Shown here: positions 43,321 through 52,681 of the stretch, piece by piece
How the letters are laid out: every line of letters starts with the position of its first letter
Position numbering within the stretch: the first letter of the stretch is position 1
From: Pedobacter petrophilus
GTDB taxonomy: Bacteria > Bacteroidota > Bacteroidia > Sphingobacteriales > Sphingobacteriaceae
NCBI RefSeq assembly: GCF_009674725.1
Contig: NZ_WKKH01000005.1
Span: 1 to 64,000 of the forward strand
DNA length: 64,000 bases
Direction: 5' to 3'
Translations under genes and position numbers: made by a program
Notes under the pieces: generated by a model
What the model saw: only the letters and a program-made list of their open reading frames with translations
Told to the model about the DNA's origin: nothing
Databases searched by the model: none

Positions 43321-44550
43321 GTGAATACGCCCCTATATATTGCAAAACGTTATTTGTTTGCAAAAAAGTCTACCAATGCCATTAACCTGATATCCGGCAT
43401 ATCTATGGTTGGTGTTATGGTTGGCAGTGCGGCGTTAATAATTATTCTTTCGGTATTTAATGGTTTAGAAACAGTGGTACTCGGGCTGTTTGATACGATG
43501 ACACCAGAACTCGTTATTGTGCCAGCGAAGGGAAAAACGTTCGATCCAAATACAAGCTATTTTTCTTCACTGCAAAAAAACAAAGCAGTCTTTTCTTATA
43601 CCGAAGTACTGCAAGAAAATGCGCTCCTTAAATACAACCAGAAACAGGCTGTTGGCATGGTAAAGGGCGTAAGCTTAGCCTATTTAAAAAATGCCAAGCT
43701 CGATAGTTCGATCCGTGAAGGCCATTTCACACTACAGAATAAAAGCGGGTATACGGCCGTAATCGGCTCGGCTTTGCAAAGTCAGCTTGCCGTAAATACA
43801 GTTGATCCATTTACAGAACTGGAAATTTTCTCTCCTAAAAAAACAATCGCAGTTAATACATTAAACCCGACAGAAGATTTTGTAAATAAAAGCATCAGGG
43901 TAAGTGGCGTATTTGAAGTGCAGCAAGAGTTCGATAACGGGATTATCGTTCCATTAGCTTTTGCAAGAGAACTGCTTGGCGAAGAGAAAAATGTTTCTAC
44001 CATAGAAATTAACCTGCAGGAAGGAACCGATGTAGATCGTTTTAAAAAAGAAGTTGCCAGCAATCTTGGTGAAGGCTTTGAAGTGCGCAACCGGGCAGAG
44101 CAAAACCGATCGCTCTACCACATATTAAATACAGAGAAGTGGGCTGTTTATATTATCCTTACCTTCATTCTCATCATTGCTATTTTCAATATTATTGGTT
44201 CTTTAACCATGCTGGTGATCGATAAAATGAAAGACATTGCGATCCTCAGCAGCCTTGGCGCAAGCAAAAAACTCATCAAACGCATTTTTTTATTCGAAGG
44301 CATGATGATTACCATGTCGGGCTGCATATTAGGCCTTATAATAGGACTGATTTTCTATTATGTTCAGCATAATTATGGCATCATTAAAATGGGCGAAGCA
44401 AACTTATTAATGGATTCTTATCCAATCGGACTTAAATGGAAAGACTATCTTTTAGTGTTCTTAACCGTTGGATTTTTCTCATTTCTGGCATCAGCTTTGT
44501 CATCAAATTTAAGCGTTAAAAAGATAGACCAAATTAATCAAACTTTATAA
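43321..44550 (+). CDS. LolC/LolE-type ABC transporter permease (FtsX-like)
   Basis: This 409-residue inner-membrane protein has one N-terminal helix (about 22-48), a large periplasmic MacB-like domain (about 50-260) and three C-terminal helices with an FtsX fold. Together with a LolD-type ATPase, such proteins release lipoproteins from the inner membrane. I chose the GTG at 43321 because the protein then begins VNTPLYIAKRYLFAKKST, the usual family start; an upstream TTG would add 16 unlike residues. A partner ATPase gene is not in the window. Confidence 0.85.
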   Translation: MNTPLYIAKRYLFAKKSTNAINLISGISMVGVMVGSAALIIILSVFNGLETVVLGLFDTMTPELVIVPAKGKTFDPNTSYFSSLQKNKAVFSYTEVLQENALLKYNQKQAVGMVKGVSLAYLKNAKLDSSIREGHFTLQNKSGYTAVIGSALQSQLAVNTVDPFTELEIFSPKKTIAVNTLNPTEDFVNKSIRVSGVFEVQQEFDNGIIVPLAFARELLGEEKNVSTIEINLQEGTDVDRFKKEVASNLGEGFEVRNRAEQNRSLYHILNTEKWAVYIILTFILIIAIFNIIGSLTMLVIDKMKDIAILSSLGASKKLIKRIFLFEGMMITMSGCILGLIIGLIFYYVQHNYGIIKMGEANLLMDSYPIGLKWKDYLLVFLTVGFFSFLASALSSNLSVKKIDQINQTL

Positions 44551-44552
44551 GA

Positions 44553-44936
44553 ATGAAATTAGTTAAACAGGCATTTGTATTTGTTGTAATCTTCGGATTG
44601 GCTATTACAGCTTGTAATAGGAAGGAAAAAGCCGCAGCGCAGGAGAGTGATGTTAAGGTTGTGAAAGGATTATATAGTTTCGGGCCGGAAATGAAATCCT
44701 TTACCATGTGTGATGATGGCCGTGAATATTGGGTGGCTGATAGCGTTAAAAATCTGGAGCTTTCTTACAGCAACCTTAATTTCGAAAAACCATACGAACC
44801 AGTATATGTAGAACTGGAAGGCTATTTTGCAAAATCAGATACCTCTGCGGTTTCAGCCGATTTTGATTCTACACTGGTGGTTACGAAAGTATTAAAAATC
44901 AGCAAAGAAATTCCTGACGGGCCTTGTTCACAATAG
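44553..44936 (+). CDS. Small lipoprotein, NlpE C-terminal-like
   Basis: This 127-residue lipoprotein has a lipobox ITAC (Cys21). The mature part GLYSFGPEMKSFTMCDDGREYWVADS recalls the YMADAATFTDCATG segment of NlpE-family proteins, including a conserved cysteine. The resemblance is short, so NlpE-like binding or envelope sensing is only a possibility. It starts 2 bases after the permease stop, so it is likely co-expressed with that gene. Confidence 0.65.
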   Translation: MKLVKQAFVFVVIFGLAITACNRKEKAAAQESDVKVVKGLYSFGPEMKSFTMCDDGREYWVADSVKNLELSYSNLNFEKPYEPVYVELEGYFAKSDTSAVSADFDSTLVVTKVLKISKEIPDGPCSQ

Positions 44937-45187
44937 TTTCATACCAGTATTAATGATGTTATTATTTCGCCAGGAACCGTGATAAAAATAAGTCACCTTA
45001 ATACTAATCTTAAAATAGTCGCCTTTAGCTGAAAACATTTAAATTATTGCCAGACTAAGCAGCTAATATAAAGCTTCAGGTCGTGAATGGTAAAAGTCAA
45101 CTTCATGCTGATTAAAATTCTCCTTAACCAAAAAGAGCTCCGATAAAAATCGGAGCTCTTTTTGGTTTTATTAATATGGTGTTCCAG
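44937..45187. other. Intergenic region between convergent genes
   Basis: A 251-base gap with no gene. Apart from the terminator at 45128-45165 I see nothing distinctive. Confidence 0.6.
45128..45165. terminator. Strong bidirectional terminator
   Basis: A 17-bp perfect stem (45128-45144 with 45149-45165, core GAGCTCCGAT) closes on an AAAA loop, with A and T runs on the two outer sides. It serves the convergent lipoprotein gene and xylose operon. Confidence 0.92.
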
Positions 45188-46867
45188 CTACCAATAGATA
45201 CCATAAAGTGCAACCAGTAAGCCAACAATGATTAAGGCACCCACGGCAAAGCCTGGGGTTGTTTTAAACATACTCGAATCAATTTCAAGTCCTTTTGGAT
45301 TGGCAACTCCTTTTCTATACTCAGTTAAGCTGATTAATACCATTCCTAAAATACAGAACACAAATACAATACCCATTCTATCTAAGAACGGAATTTCATA
45401 AATACCCGCTGCTGTTTTAACAGAGAATCCTATTCCTGATAAGAAAGAAAGATCCACCATTCCCGGTAAGAATTTTAACAACAACGACAAGCCAAAACCA
45501 CCGATAGTGGCAAACAATGCCGCGTTTGAGGTAGATCTTTTCCAGAAGAAACCTAGAATAAACATGGCGAAGATACCCGGAGATACAAAACCTGTATACT
45601 CCTGAATGTATTGGAAACCACCTTTTTTATCGATTCCTAAGTGAGGTGCAATTAAAACACCTAAAACCATAGCCACTACAACCGCAATTTTACCGGTAAA
45701 TACCAGGTCTTTTTCAGAAGCATCTGTTTTTAAAACCTTTTTATAGATATCTAAAGTAAAGATTGTTGCAATACTATTTGCCTTACCAGCCAGTGAAGCT
45801 ACAACTGCAGCCGTTAATGCCGCAAATGATAAGCCTTTTAACCCGGCAGGCAATAAGTTTAACAATACCGGATAAGCACGATCCGGGTTTACAGAACCAT
45901 CCTGCATCATTTCTGACTGGAAAGCACCATCTTTATATAATACATAAGCTGCAATACCAGGAAGCACCACAATAATCGGCATTAATAATTTTAAGAATGC
46001 AGCGAAGAGTAAACCACCACGGGCTGTTTTTAAATCGGCTCCTAAAGCGCGTTGAGTAATGTACTGATTACAACCCCAATAGTTTAAATTCACAATCCAC
46101 ATCCCACCAACCAGCACGCTCAAACCTGGTAAATCAATGTAATTTTCGTTGTCTGGCTTTAAGATCATTTGGAAATGTTCTGAAGCTTTTGAAGTCATTA
46201 AGCTATAGCCTTCAAAAACACCTGATGTACCGTAATGTGTAGAAACCAGGTTTAATGCCAGATAAGTAGTTGCTAAACCACCCAGAATTAAGAAAAACAC
46301 CTGAATAACATCAGTATAACCAATTACTTTCATCCCGCCCAGGGTAATTAAAATGGCGAATGCGGCAATGGCATACATACAAAAAGTTAAATCAAAACCA
46401 GAGATACTGCTTACCGCCAATGCACCTAAATACAAAATAGAGGTTAAGTTAACCACTACATATAGTAACAGCCAAAACACAGCCATAATCATCGCTACGG
46501 TACCGTTATACCGCTGATGCAGGAACTGAGGCATAGTAGCAATTTTATTCTTGAGGTAAACAGGAATAAAGAATACGGCAACGATTACAAGTGTAAGTGC
46601 ACCCATCCACTCGTAGGTAGCAATGGCTAAGCCCATTTTGAAGCCGGAACCACTCATCCCAATAAACTGCTCTGCAGAAATATTTGAAGCGATTAATGAG
46701 GCGCCAATTGCCCACCAGGTAAGAGACCCTTCCGCTAAAAAGTAATCCTTAGAACCTGTGGATGCAGATTTTTTCTTATTGTAGATGTAAAGACCGTAGG
46801 CTGCTACAATAACGAAGTAGATTGCAAATACAATGTAATCCTTCGTGTCCAGTAAGTTATGTTTCAT
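45188..46867 (-). CDS. Sodium/solute symporter (SSS family), probable xylose transporter
   Basis: This 559-residue inner-membrane protein has about 14 hydrophobic helices and SSS-family motifs such as AIGASLIASNISAEQFIGM in helix 2 and LNYWGCNQYITQRALGA in the middle. It resembles SglT-type sodium/sugar cotransporters. It follows xylA on the same strand after 129 bases, which points to xylose import, though glucose or galactose transport is also seen in this group. I start it at the ATG at 46867; the longer frame to 46924 adds residues from the leader. Confidence 0.85.
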   Translation of the reverse strand: MKHNLLDTKDYIVFAIYFVIVAAYGLYIYNKKKSASTGSKDYFLAEGSLTWWAIGASLIASNISAEQFIGMSGSGFKMGLAIATYEWMGALTLVIVAVFFIPVYLKNKIATMPQFLHQRYNGTVAMIMAVFWLLLYVVVNLTSILYLGALAVSSISGFDLTFCMYAIAAFAILITLGGMKVIGYTDVIQVFFLILGGLATTYLALNLVSTHYGTSGVFEGYSLMTSKASEHFQMILKPDNENYIDLPGLSVLVGGMWIVNLNYWGCNQYITQRALGADLKTARGGLLFAAFLKLLMPIIVVLPGIAAYVLYKDGAFQSEMMQDGSVNPDRAYPVLLNLLPAGLKGLSFAALTAAVVASLAGKANSIATIFTLDIYKKVLKTDASEKDLVFTGKIAVVVAMVLGVLIAPHLGIDKKGGFQYIQEYTGFVSPGIFAMFILGFFWKRSTSNAALFATIGGFGLSLLLKFLPGMVDLSFLSGIGFSVKTAAGIYEIPFLDRMGIVFVFCILGMVLISLTEYRKGVANPKGLEIDSSMFKTTPGFAVGALIIVGLLVALYGIYW

Positions 46868-46996
46868 TGAATGATAAAAGGTTATTTGGTTTAGAAATCT
46901 AAATGTAGTAAAATCATAAATCAATATTCACATTTTTTTAAATAAAAAACGTTAAAAAGACGTTTATTAATCTATGATCTTACTTAAACATTGATT

Positions 46997-48328
46997 TTAG
47001 ATGTATCTGTTGATCAGATTTTCAAGATATTCTTGTCTGCCACTCCTCACTTCCGGTTCGCCATTTTCTGCAGCATAGTTTCTTAAATCTTCCAAACTCA
47101 GCTTTCCTTGTTCAAATTCGGCACCTTTACCGCTATCGAAAGAGGCATAGCGTTCTGTCCTTACTTTTTTGTAATCAGATTTTTGAAGGATTGCGTCAGC
47201 AGTAATTAAAGCACGGGCAAAAATATCCATGCCACCTACATGAGCATAAAACAAATCTTTTGGATCTGTAGAATTTCTGCGGATCTTGGCATCAAAATTT
47301 ACACCACCACCCTGAAGGCCACCACCTTCTAAAATGATTAACATGGATTCTGTTAATTCATTAATATCATTCGGAAACTGATCAGTATCCCAGCCGTTTT
47401 GGTAATCACCTCGGTTGGCATCAATTGATCCCAGTAAACCGTTATCAACGGCAACCTGTAATTCATGCTGGAACGTATGACCAGCTAAAGTAGCATGGTT
47501 TACCTCCAGGTTTAATTTAAAATCGTTTAATAAATCATATTGTTGCAAAAAGCCTTTCACCGTAGCTGCATCATAATCGTATTGATGTTTCGATGGCTCA
47601 CATGGTTTAGGCTCAATAAAGAAGGTTCCTTTAAATCCTTGTTTGCGTGCATAATCTTTCGCCGTGTGTAAAAATTGCGCTAAATGCTCTTGCTCACGTT
47701 TCATATTGGTATTTAATAAGCTCATATAACCTTCTCTTCCACCCCAGAACACATAGTTTTCACCGCCCAAAGCAATTGTAGCATCTAATGCCGCTTTAAC
47801 TTGTGCAGCACCATGTGCCAAAACTTTAAAATCCGGATTGGTAGAAGCACCGTTCATGTAACGCTCATGGCTGAATAAATTTGCAGTACCCCAAAGTAAC
47901 TTCACACCGCTATCTGCCTGCTTTTGTTTAGCATATTCTACCAGTGTTTGTAACCTTTGTTCGTTTTCAGCAACATTATTTCCGTAATCAACAACGTCAA
48001 CATCATGGAAACAATAGTAAGGCAATTGCATTTTAGTAATGAACTCAAATGCAGCGTCCATTTTATCTTTTGCCCTTTCAATGGCATCTTTCTTTTCATC
48101 CCATGGAAAAACGTGTGTTGAGCCACCAAACGGATCTGCACCATTACCATTAAATGAATGCCAGTAAGCACAGGCAAATTTGAAATGCTCATTCATGGTC
48201 TTTCCCGCCACTACCCTATCGGCATCATACCACCTGAAGGCTAATGGATTATCACTTTCCAGACCTTCGAATTTAACCTGTTCAATGCCTTTAAAAAATT
48301 CTTTTTCTCCTGTTACTACGTTTTTCAT
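46997..48328 (-). CDS. xylA: Xylose isomerase
   Basis: This 443-residue TIM-barrel enzyme interconverts xylose and xylulose with two divalent metal ions. [11 protein letters not shown] holds the catalytic histidine, and FWGGREGY and [17 protein letters not shown] carry the metal-binding acidic residues. Length fits the class II isomerases of Bacteroidetes. It lies 24 bases after xylB and upstream of the symporter gene, forming a simple xylB-xylA-transporter operon. Confidence 0.96.
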   Translation of the reverse strand: MKNVVTGEKEFFKGIEQVKFEGLESDNPLAFRWYDADRVVAGKTMNEHFKFACAYWHSFNGNGADPFGGSTHVFPWDEKKDAIERAKDKMDAAFEFITKMQLPYYCFHDVDVVDYGNNVAENEQRLQTLVEYAKQKQADSGVKLLWGTANLFSHERYMNGASTNPDFKVLAHGAAQVKAALDATIALGGENYVFWGGREGYMSLLNTNMKREQEHLAQFLHTAKDYARKQGFKGTFFIEPKPCEPSKHQYDYDAATVKGFLQQYDLLNDFKLNLEVNHATLAGHTFQHELQVAVDNGLLGSIDANRGDYQNGWDTDQFPNDINELTESMLIILEGGGLQGGGVNFDAKIRRNSTDPKDLFYAHVGGMDIFARALITADAILQKSDYKKVRTERYASFDSGKGAEFEQGKLSLEDLRNYAAENGEPEVRSGRQEYLENLINRYI

Positions 48329-48352
48329 TGTACTCTTATTTTGCGGTTCTGT

Positions 48353-49828
48353 TTATAATAATTTGATTAAAATTTCTTTCCATTCCTGGTAAATCGGCTC
48401 ATATTGCTCCGAATTTTGCGGGTTTAAGGTTTTGATTGCCTGGTGTTGCGTAAAAGCATCTTCAGCATTTTTAAAAATTCCGGCGCCTATTCCAGCACCC
48501 AAAGCTGCCCCCACGCTTCCATCGTTCTCATAAAGTTCAACGGGAATACCGGTTACATCTACAAAGGTTTGTGCAAATACATCACTCAAAAACAGATTTG
48601 CCCTGCCTGCACGAATCACTTTTGGCTGCATGCCATTTTCCCTCAGGATATCTAAACCATACCTGAAAGAAAAAGCAATCCCCTCCTGTACCGCCCTGAA
48701 AATATCTGCCTGCTGATGAAGGTTTAAATCGATGCCGATTAATTGGCCACCCGTAAATTTATTGTTCAACATTCTTTCTGCGCCGTTTCCAAAAGGCAAT
48801 ACTTTAAGTCCTTTACTGCCAATCGGTGCTGTTGCAGCCAGTTTATTTAAGGCAGGGTAATTGGTATCCGGAGCGAAATTGTGTTTGGCCCAACGGTACA
48901 TGCTTCCTGTTCCGTTAATGCAAAGCAATACACCGGTGTGTTTCTTTTCTTTGGTGTAGGTTACATGCGCAAAAGTATTTACGCGTGATTGCTGATCGTA
49001 AGTTAGTTCATCACTTACGCCGTAAATTACACCGGAGGTACCCGCAGTTGCCGCAACTTCGCCAGGTTTAAATACATTTAGCGATAAAGCATTATTAGGT
49101 TGATCGCCAGATTTATAAGAAACCGGGATTCCGGCTGTTAGTCCGAGTAAACCCGCCACTTCTTCGCTTAATGTTCCATGAGCTGAAAATAATGGCTTAA
49201 TTTCCGGGATCAATTTCTCATCAAAACCATAATATTCCATTAAATCGCTGGAAATTTCATCATTTTTGAAGTCCCAGAAAATGCCCTCAGATAGCGCCGG
49301 GATGCTGGTGGTAATATCTCCTGTTAATTTCATGGCAATATAATCGCCGGGCAACATGATTTTATCAATCTGGCGATAAACATCCGGTTCATTTTCTTTT
49401 ACCCATGCCAGTTTGGATGCGGTGAAGTTTCCCGGAGAATTTAATAAATGCGAAAGTGATTTATCGTGACCAATGGCTTCGAATGCACCATCACCTAACT
49501 CCACAGCACGGCTATCGCACCAGATGATGCTGTCTCTCAACACATTTTGTGCCTGATCTACCACCACCAAGCCATGCATCTGATAGGCAATACCGATTGC
49601 TTTAATTTCCTTCGGATTGAAAGCCCCGGTAGCATTGAGCCTTAAAATAGCCTGTTGTACATTCTTCCACCATTCTGCAGGCGACTGCTCTGCCCAACCG
49701 TTTTTTACTGCTTTTATTTCTGTTTCTTCATCCGGATATTGAACGGTAGCCACACATTTCCGGGTGCCTGCATCTACTGCTGCAACCTTAATTGAAGAGG
49801 TGCCAATATCTATCCCTAATAAATACAT
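48353..49828 (-). CDS. xylB: Xylulokinase
   Basis: This 491-residue FGGY-family kinase phosphorylates xylulose to xylulose-5-phosphate for the pentose phosphate pathway. The N-terminal ATP-site motif GIDIGTSSIKVAA (5-17), the substrate region QMHGLV (about 88-93) and the C-terminal GSVGAALGAG are typical. It is the first gene of the xylose operon. A clear LacI-type operator and a Bacteroidetes promoter lie 30-77 bases upstream, so control by a LacI-family xylose repressor encoded elsewhere is likely. Confidence 0.95.
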   Translation of the reverse strand: MYLLGIDIGTSSIKVAAVDAGTRKCVATVQYPDEETEIKAVKNGWAEQSPAEWWKNVQQAILRLNATGAFNPKEIKAIGIAYQMHGLVVVDQAQNVLRDSIIWCDSRAVELGDGAFEAIGHDKSLSHLLNSPGNFTASKLAWVKENEPDVYRQIDKIMLPGDYIAMKLTGDITTSIPALSEGIFWDFKNDEISSDLMEYYGFDEKLIPEIKPLFSAHGTLSEEVAGLLGLTAGIPVSYKSGDQPNNALSLNVFKPGEVAATAGTSGVIYGVSDELTYDQQSRVNTFAHVTYTKEKKHTGVLLCINGTGSMYRWAKHNFAPDTNYPALNKLAATAPIGSKGLKVLPFGNGAERMLNNKFTGGQLIGIDLNLHQQADIFRAVQEGIAFSFRYGLDILRENGMQPKVIRAGRANLFLSDVFAQTFVDVTGIPVELYENDGSVGAALGAGIGAGIFKNAEDAFTQHQAIKTLNPQNSEQYEPIYQEWKEILIKLL

Positions 49829-49857
49829 TCTTTTTTAATTAATTTTTTAATATCTGG

Positions 49858-49877
49858 TTATGCAAACGGTTGCATAA
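49858..49877. promoter_or_regulatory. LacI-type operator of the xylose operon
   Basis: TTATGCAAACGGTTGCATAA has perfect 8-base arms (TTATGCAA/TTGCATAA) around ACGG, the classic AANCGNTT layout of LacI/GalR operators. It overlaps the -7 box and lies 30 bases before xylB, so a bound repressor would block transcription. No LacI-family gene is in the window. Confidence 0.85.
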
Positions 49878-49905
49878 AGTTAACGGTAAAAATCCTAATC
49901 GCAAA
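49875..49905 (-). promoter_or_regulatory. xylB promoter
   Basis: On the minus strand, TTTG (49905-49902) and TAACTTTA (49882-49875) are separated by 19 bases. They match the Bacteroidetes -33 TTTG and -7 TAnnTTTG elements with one change in the last base. The -7 element overlaps the operator. Confidence 0.6.
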
Positions 49906-50053
49906 TTTTTTAGCTTTTATTAATTATTTTTAACAAATAAGATTAGGATATAGATGTAGCGTATGGTTACCAGAAATGAAAAATAGTGCTTCTGGAAGGT
50001 ATTAGCTTAATAATTATTCATTTTCATTAATTTGCACAAAATTAAATTTGATT

Positions 50054-50389
50054 ATGCAACAAATATCATGGGATGATTTTGAAAAGGTTGAACTCAGAAT
50101 CGGAACAATTATAGAAGCTTTAGAATTTCCGGAAGCCAGACGACCAGCTTATAAGTTAAGGGTAGACTTCGGTGAATTTGGAATCAAAACCAGCAGTGCC
50201 CAGATTACTAAACATTACAGCCTTACAGAATTAGTAGGCAAACAAATTATCGGCGTGATCAATTTCCCTAAGAAACAGATCGGCAAATTTATGTCGGAAT
50301 TTTTGGTGACCGGTTTCGCAGATGAGAACGGTGATATTGTATTATCAGCGGTTGAACGGAAAGTACCGAATGGCAGTAAGCTGGTTTAG
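50054..50389 (+). CDS. tRNA-binding domain protein (CsaA-like)
   Basis: This 111-residue protein is a single OB-fold tRNA-binding domain, like CsaA and the C-terminal domain of bacterial Met-tRNA synthetase. Blocks seen are VELRIGTII (11-19), LRVDFGEFGIKTSSAQIT (about 38-55) and the late FPKKQIG (75-81). It likely binds tRNA or acts as a small chaperone. I start it at the ATG at 50054; a TTG two codons earlier is possible. A TAAATTTG word ends just before the ATG. Confidence 0.9.
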   Translation: MQQISWDDFEKVELRIGTIIEALEFPEARRPAYKLRVDFGEFGIKTSSAQITKHYSLTELVGKQIIGVINFPKKQIGKFMSEFLVTGFADENGDIVLSAVERKVPNGSKLV

Positions 50390-50448
50390 GCTGGCTTTGT
50401 AACGATTGTGCAGTGCATTTTATTTTTAGCCTTGATTGGAATGCCAGC

Positions 50449-50470
50449 TCCCGATTTTTTCTAATCGGGA
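50449..50470. terminator. Hairpin after the tRNA-binding protein gene
   Basis: TCCCGATT (50449-50456) pairs with AATCGGGA (50463-50470) around a T-rich loop, 60 bases past the stop. The same CCCGA/TCGGG theme occurs at about 121-139, so it may be part of a dispersed repeat rather than a dedicated terminator. Confidence 0.45.
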
Positions 50471-50553
50471 CTATAATGGAAAGCAGGACCGAACCACCCG
50501 ACAAGCACTGCCATTGCGCTCCTCATCAATTAAAGTCAGCATGAAAGATTGCC

Positions 50554-50561
50554 TATATTTG
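50554..50561 (+). promoter_or_regulatory. -7 box directly before tadA
   Basis: TATATTTG matches the Bacteroidetes -7 consensus TAnnTTTG and ends 4 bases before the tadA ATG. If used, transcription would start at or just after the start codon, giving a leaderless message. No matching -33 TTTG is seen at the usual distance. Confidence 0.45.
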
Positions 50562-50565
50562 CACC

Positions 50566-51033
50566 ATGAGTTTTTACAATTTTGAAGAAACAAATTCCGA
50601 GGAAGAAGATATCCACTATATGAAACTGGCTTTGGAAGAAGCTAAAAAGGCATTGGCAGCGGATGAAATTCCAATCGGTGCAATTGTGGTGAGCAAAAAC
50701 AGAATTATTGGACGGGGTTATAATTTAACGGAGCGTTTTAATGACGTTACCGCACACGCAGAAATGCAGGCCTTTACTTCTGCAACACAAACCATCGGTG
50801 GCAAATATTTAAAAGACTGCACTTTATATGTAACTATAGAACCTTGCGTAATGTGTGCCGGCGCCAGTTACTGGACTCAAATAAGCCGGATTGTTTACGG
50901 GGCAAGGGAAGAAAAACGAGGCTTTATTTCTAAAGGTTCTAATCTCTTACACCCAAAAACCATTTTAAAAGGCGGCGTAATGGCTGATGAATGTGGATTG
51001 TTAATGAAAAGTTTTTTTGAGAAGAGGAGATGA
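50566..51033 (+). CDS. tadA: tRNA-specific adenosine deaminase / nucleoside deaminase
   Basis: This 155-residue zinc deaminase converts the wobble adenosine of tRNA-Arg to inosine. The zinc and catalytic motifs are HAEMQAF (His64, Glu66) and PCVMC (Cys94, Cys97). Length and the arrangement fit TadA, although related cytosine/guanine deaminases share these motifs. It is a single gene with a -7 box close to its ATG. Confidence 0.88.
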   Translation: MSFYNFEETNSEEEDIHYMKLALEEAKKALAADEIPIGAIVVSKNRIIGRGYNLTERFNDVTAHAEMQAFTSATQTIGGKYLKDCTLYVTIEPCVMCAGASYWTQISRIVYGAREEKRGFISKGSNLLHPKTILKGGVMADECGLLMKSFFEKRR

Positions 51034-51438
51034 GGGAGTAGTAATTAGTATCAAGTAGCGAGTATCAGGTATCAAGACTAGACGTTAAAGCAAAGAACTG
51101 ATGTATATTAGTAGTAAGTAGCTAGTATCAGGTATCAAGACTAAATGCTAAACACCTTAATGATCCTTAATTTCTTAATATTTTTAACGCGAAAAGAAAA
51201 AAGACCGATATGCACACCCTAACTTAATAATCCTTAATTCCTTAATGTTTTCAATAAAAATAACGCCTATACTAACTTATGGTTTTGAATTTCTTTTATC
51301 CAGTCTCTTGATTTGAATAAGCAAGTCTACTCTATGTTAAGAACCAAAATACCATTTGATGATAATAACATGAACAAATCTTAACCTACGAATGTTATAT
51401 TTGCTCAACAAACATTTTTAAATTTAAAACATAAAACT
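51034..51438. repeat. Repeat-rich gap before the SOD gene
   Basis: This 405-base gap has no gene. A 31-base direct repeat (AGTAGCnAGTATCAGGTATC...) occurs at 51054-51084 and 51117-51147. A second one (CTTAATnATCCTTAATT) occurs near 51156 and 51223. The SOD promoter is at the right end. Confidence 0.75.
51396..51403 (+). promoter_or_regulatory. -7 box of the SOD gene
   Basis: TATATTTG fits TAnnTTTG and lies 35 bases before the SOD start codon, leaving room for a short leader. No clear -33 TTTG is present at the expected distance. Confidence 0.5.
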
Positions 51439-52047
51439 ATGGCTTTTGAATTACCAGCGTTACATTACGCTACAGACGCATTAGAACCGCATATTGATAA
51501 AACTACCATGGAAATTCACCATGATAAACATCACCAGGCTTACGTAACCAACTTGAACAAAGCTGTTGAAGGTAAACCAGAGGCGAATTTAAGCATCGAA
51601 GAAATTGTTAAGAACATTTCAAAATATCCTGCTGCTGTTAGAAACAATGGTGGTGGTCACTATAATCACTCTTTATTCTGGAACGTTTTAGGTCCAAATA
51701 AAGGTGGCGAGCCAACTGGCGATTTAGCTAAAGCGATTAACGAAACTTTCGGTTCTTTCGCTGAGTTAAAAACTAAATTACAGGAAGCTGGTGCAACTCG
51801 TTTCGGATCGGGATGGGCTTGGTTATCGGTTGGTGCTGATAAAAAACTTCAGGTTTCATCTACTCCAAACCAGGATAATCCTTTAATGGATGTTGCTGAA
51901 GTAAAAGGTACACCTATCTTCGGTATTGATGTTTGGGAACACGCCTATTATTTAAAATATCAAAACAAACGTCCGGATTACTTAGCTGCAATCTGGAATG
52001 CTGTGAACTGGGATGCTGTTGCAGAACTTTACAAAAAAGCATTGTAA
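51439..52047 (+). CDS. sodA: Superoxide dismutase, Mn/Fe family (Mn-like)
   Basis: This 202-residue cytosolic enzyme turns superoxide into oxygen and hydrogen peroxide. Metal ligands are His27, His77 (NHSLFW), Asp164 and His168 (DVWEHAYY). Gln145 in PNQDNPLM is at the position where Mn-type enzymes carry glutamine, so manganese preference is inferred; mixed metal use is possible. A terminator follows, and oxyR lies convergent about 630 bases downstream. Confidence 0.94.
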   Translation: MAFELPALHYATDALEPHIDKTTMEIHHDKHHQAYVTNLNKAVEGKPEANLSIEEIVKNISKYPAAVRNNGGGHYNHSLFWNVLGPNKGGEPTGDLAKAINETFGSFAELKTKLQEAGATRFGSGWAWLSVGADKKLQVSSTPNQDNPLMDVAEVKGTPIFGIDVWEHAYYLKYQNKRPDYLAAIWNAVNWDAVAELYKKAL

Positions 52048-52066
52048 GCAAAACAATATAGTTAAA

Positions 52067-52102
52067 CAGGAAGGTCTCGGTGTAAAAACCGGGACTTTCT
52101 TG
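52067..52102 (+). terminator. Terminator after the SOD gene
   Basis: A 15-bp stem with three G-U wobble pairs (52067-52081 with 52088-52102) and a 6-base loop is followed by TTTT. It begins 20 bases after the stop codon. Confidence 0.75.
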
Positions 52103-52146
52103 TTTTAAGATAATTACCTAACTTTACCACAATTAAAATATTCGAA

Positions 52147-52608
52147 ATGAAGAGGGTTATATTTTTACTTTTAGTTTTAGCTGGAATAAGTGTTGCAGCG
52201 AATGCGCAACAAAACAAGATGCCAACGCCAGATGAAATTGCGAAAAAGAACGTGGACGATTTAGATAAAAGGCTAAAATTAAATGATACCCAGAAAAGTG
52301 TAATTTATCGTTTCACTTTTAACCAGGCCAAAGAACAGGCAGATTTGGTTAAAAGGCAACAAGCTGGAAATTCCCGGGAAGAGGATGTAGATAAATTTTA
52401 TAAGCTTCAGAACGAAACGTCGAAAAGCATTCGCAATGTATTAAAAGGCGAGCAACAAACCGAATACGACAAAGTGATTGAAGAACGTTTAAGTGGTAAA
52501 TCTGCTAAAAACAAAAGCAAGAAAAAGAAAAAAGGTGACGAGCCAGAGGTAGAAGGCGACATTAAAGGTTTACTTTCAGCACCTCCGTTAGTGCCTCAAA
52601 AACAGTAA
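52147..52608 (+). CDS. Small exported protein with lysine-rich tail
   Basis: This 153-residue protein has a signal peptide ending near ANAQ (18-21). A helical middle part follows (about 28-115: LDKRLKLNDTQKSVIYRF), with the LxLxDxQ pattern of Spy/LTXXQ-like periplasmic proteins. A run of lysines (about 120-130) precedes a proline-rich end. I do not recognise it further. Its place after the SOD gene may reflect envelope stress, which is a guess. Confidence 0.65.
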   Translation: MKRVIFLLLVLAGISVAANAQQNKMPTPDEIAKKNVDDLDKRLKLNDTQKSVIYRFTFNQAKEQADLVKRQQAGNSREEDVDKFYKLQNETSKSIRNVLKGEQQTEYDKVIEERLSGKSAKNKSKKKKKGDEPEVEGDIKGLLSAPPLVPQKQ

Positions 52609-52681
52609 TAACATTCTTTTATTTCCAGGTTTAGGATTTGCTTCTGCGGTTTGAACGAGACTTTCTATTCGGGGGCCTGAG

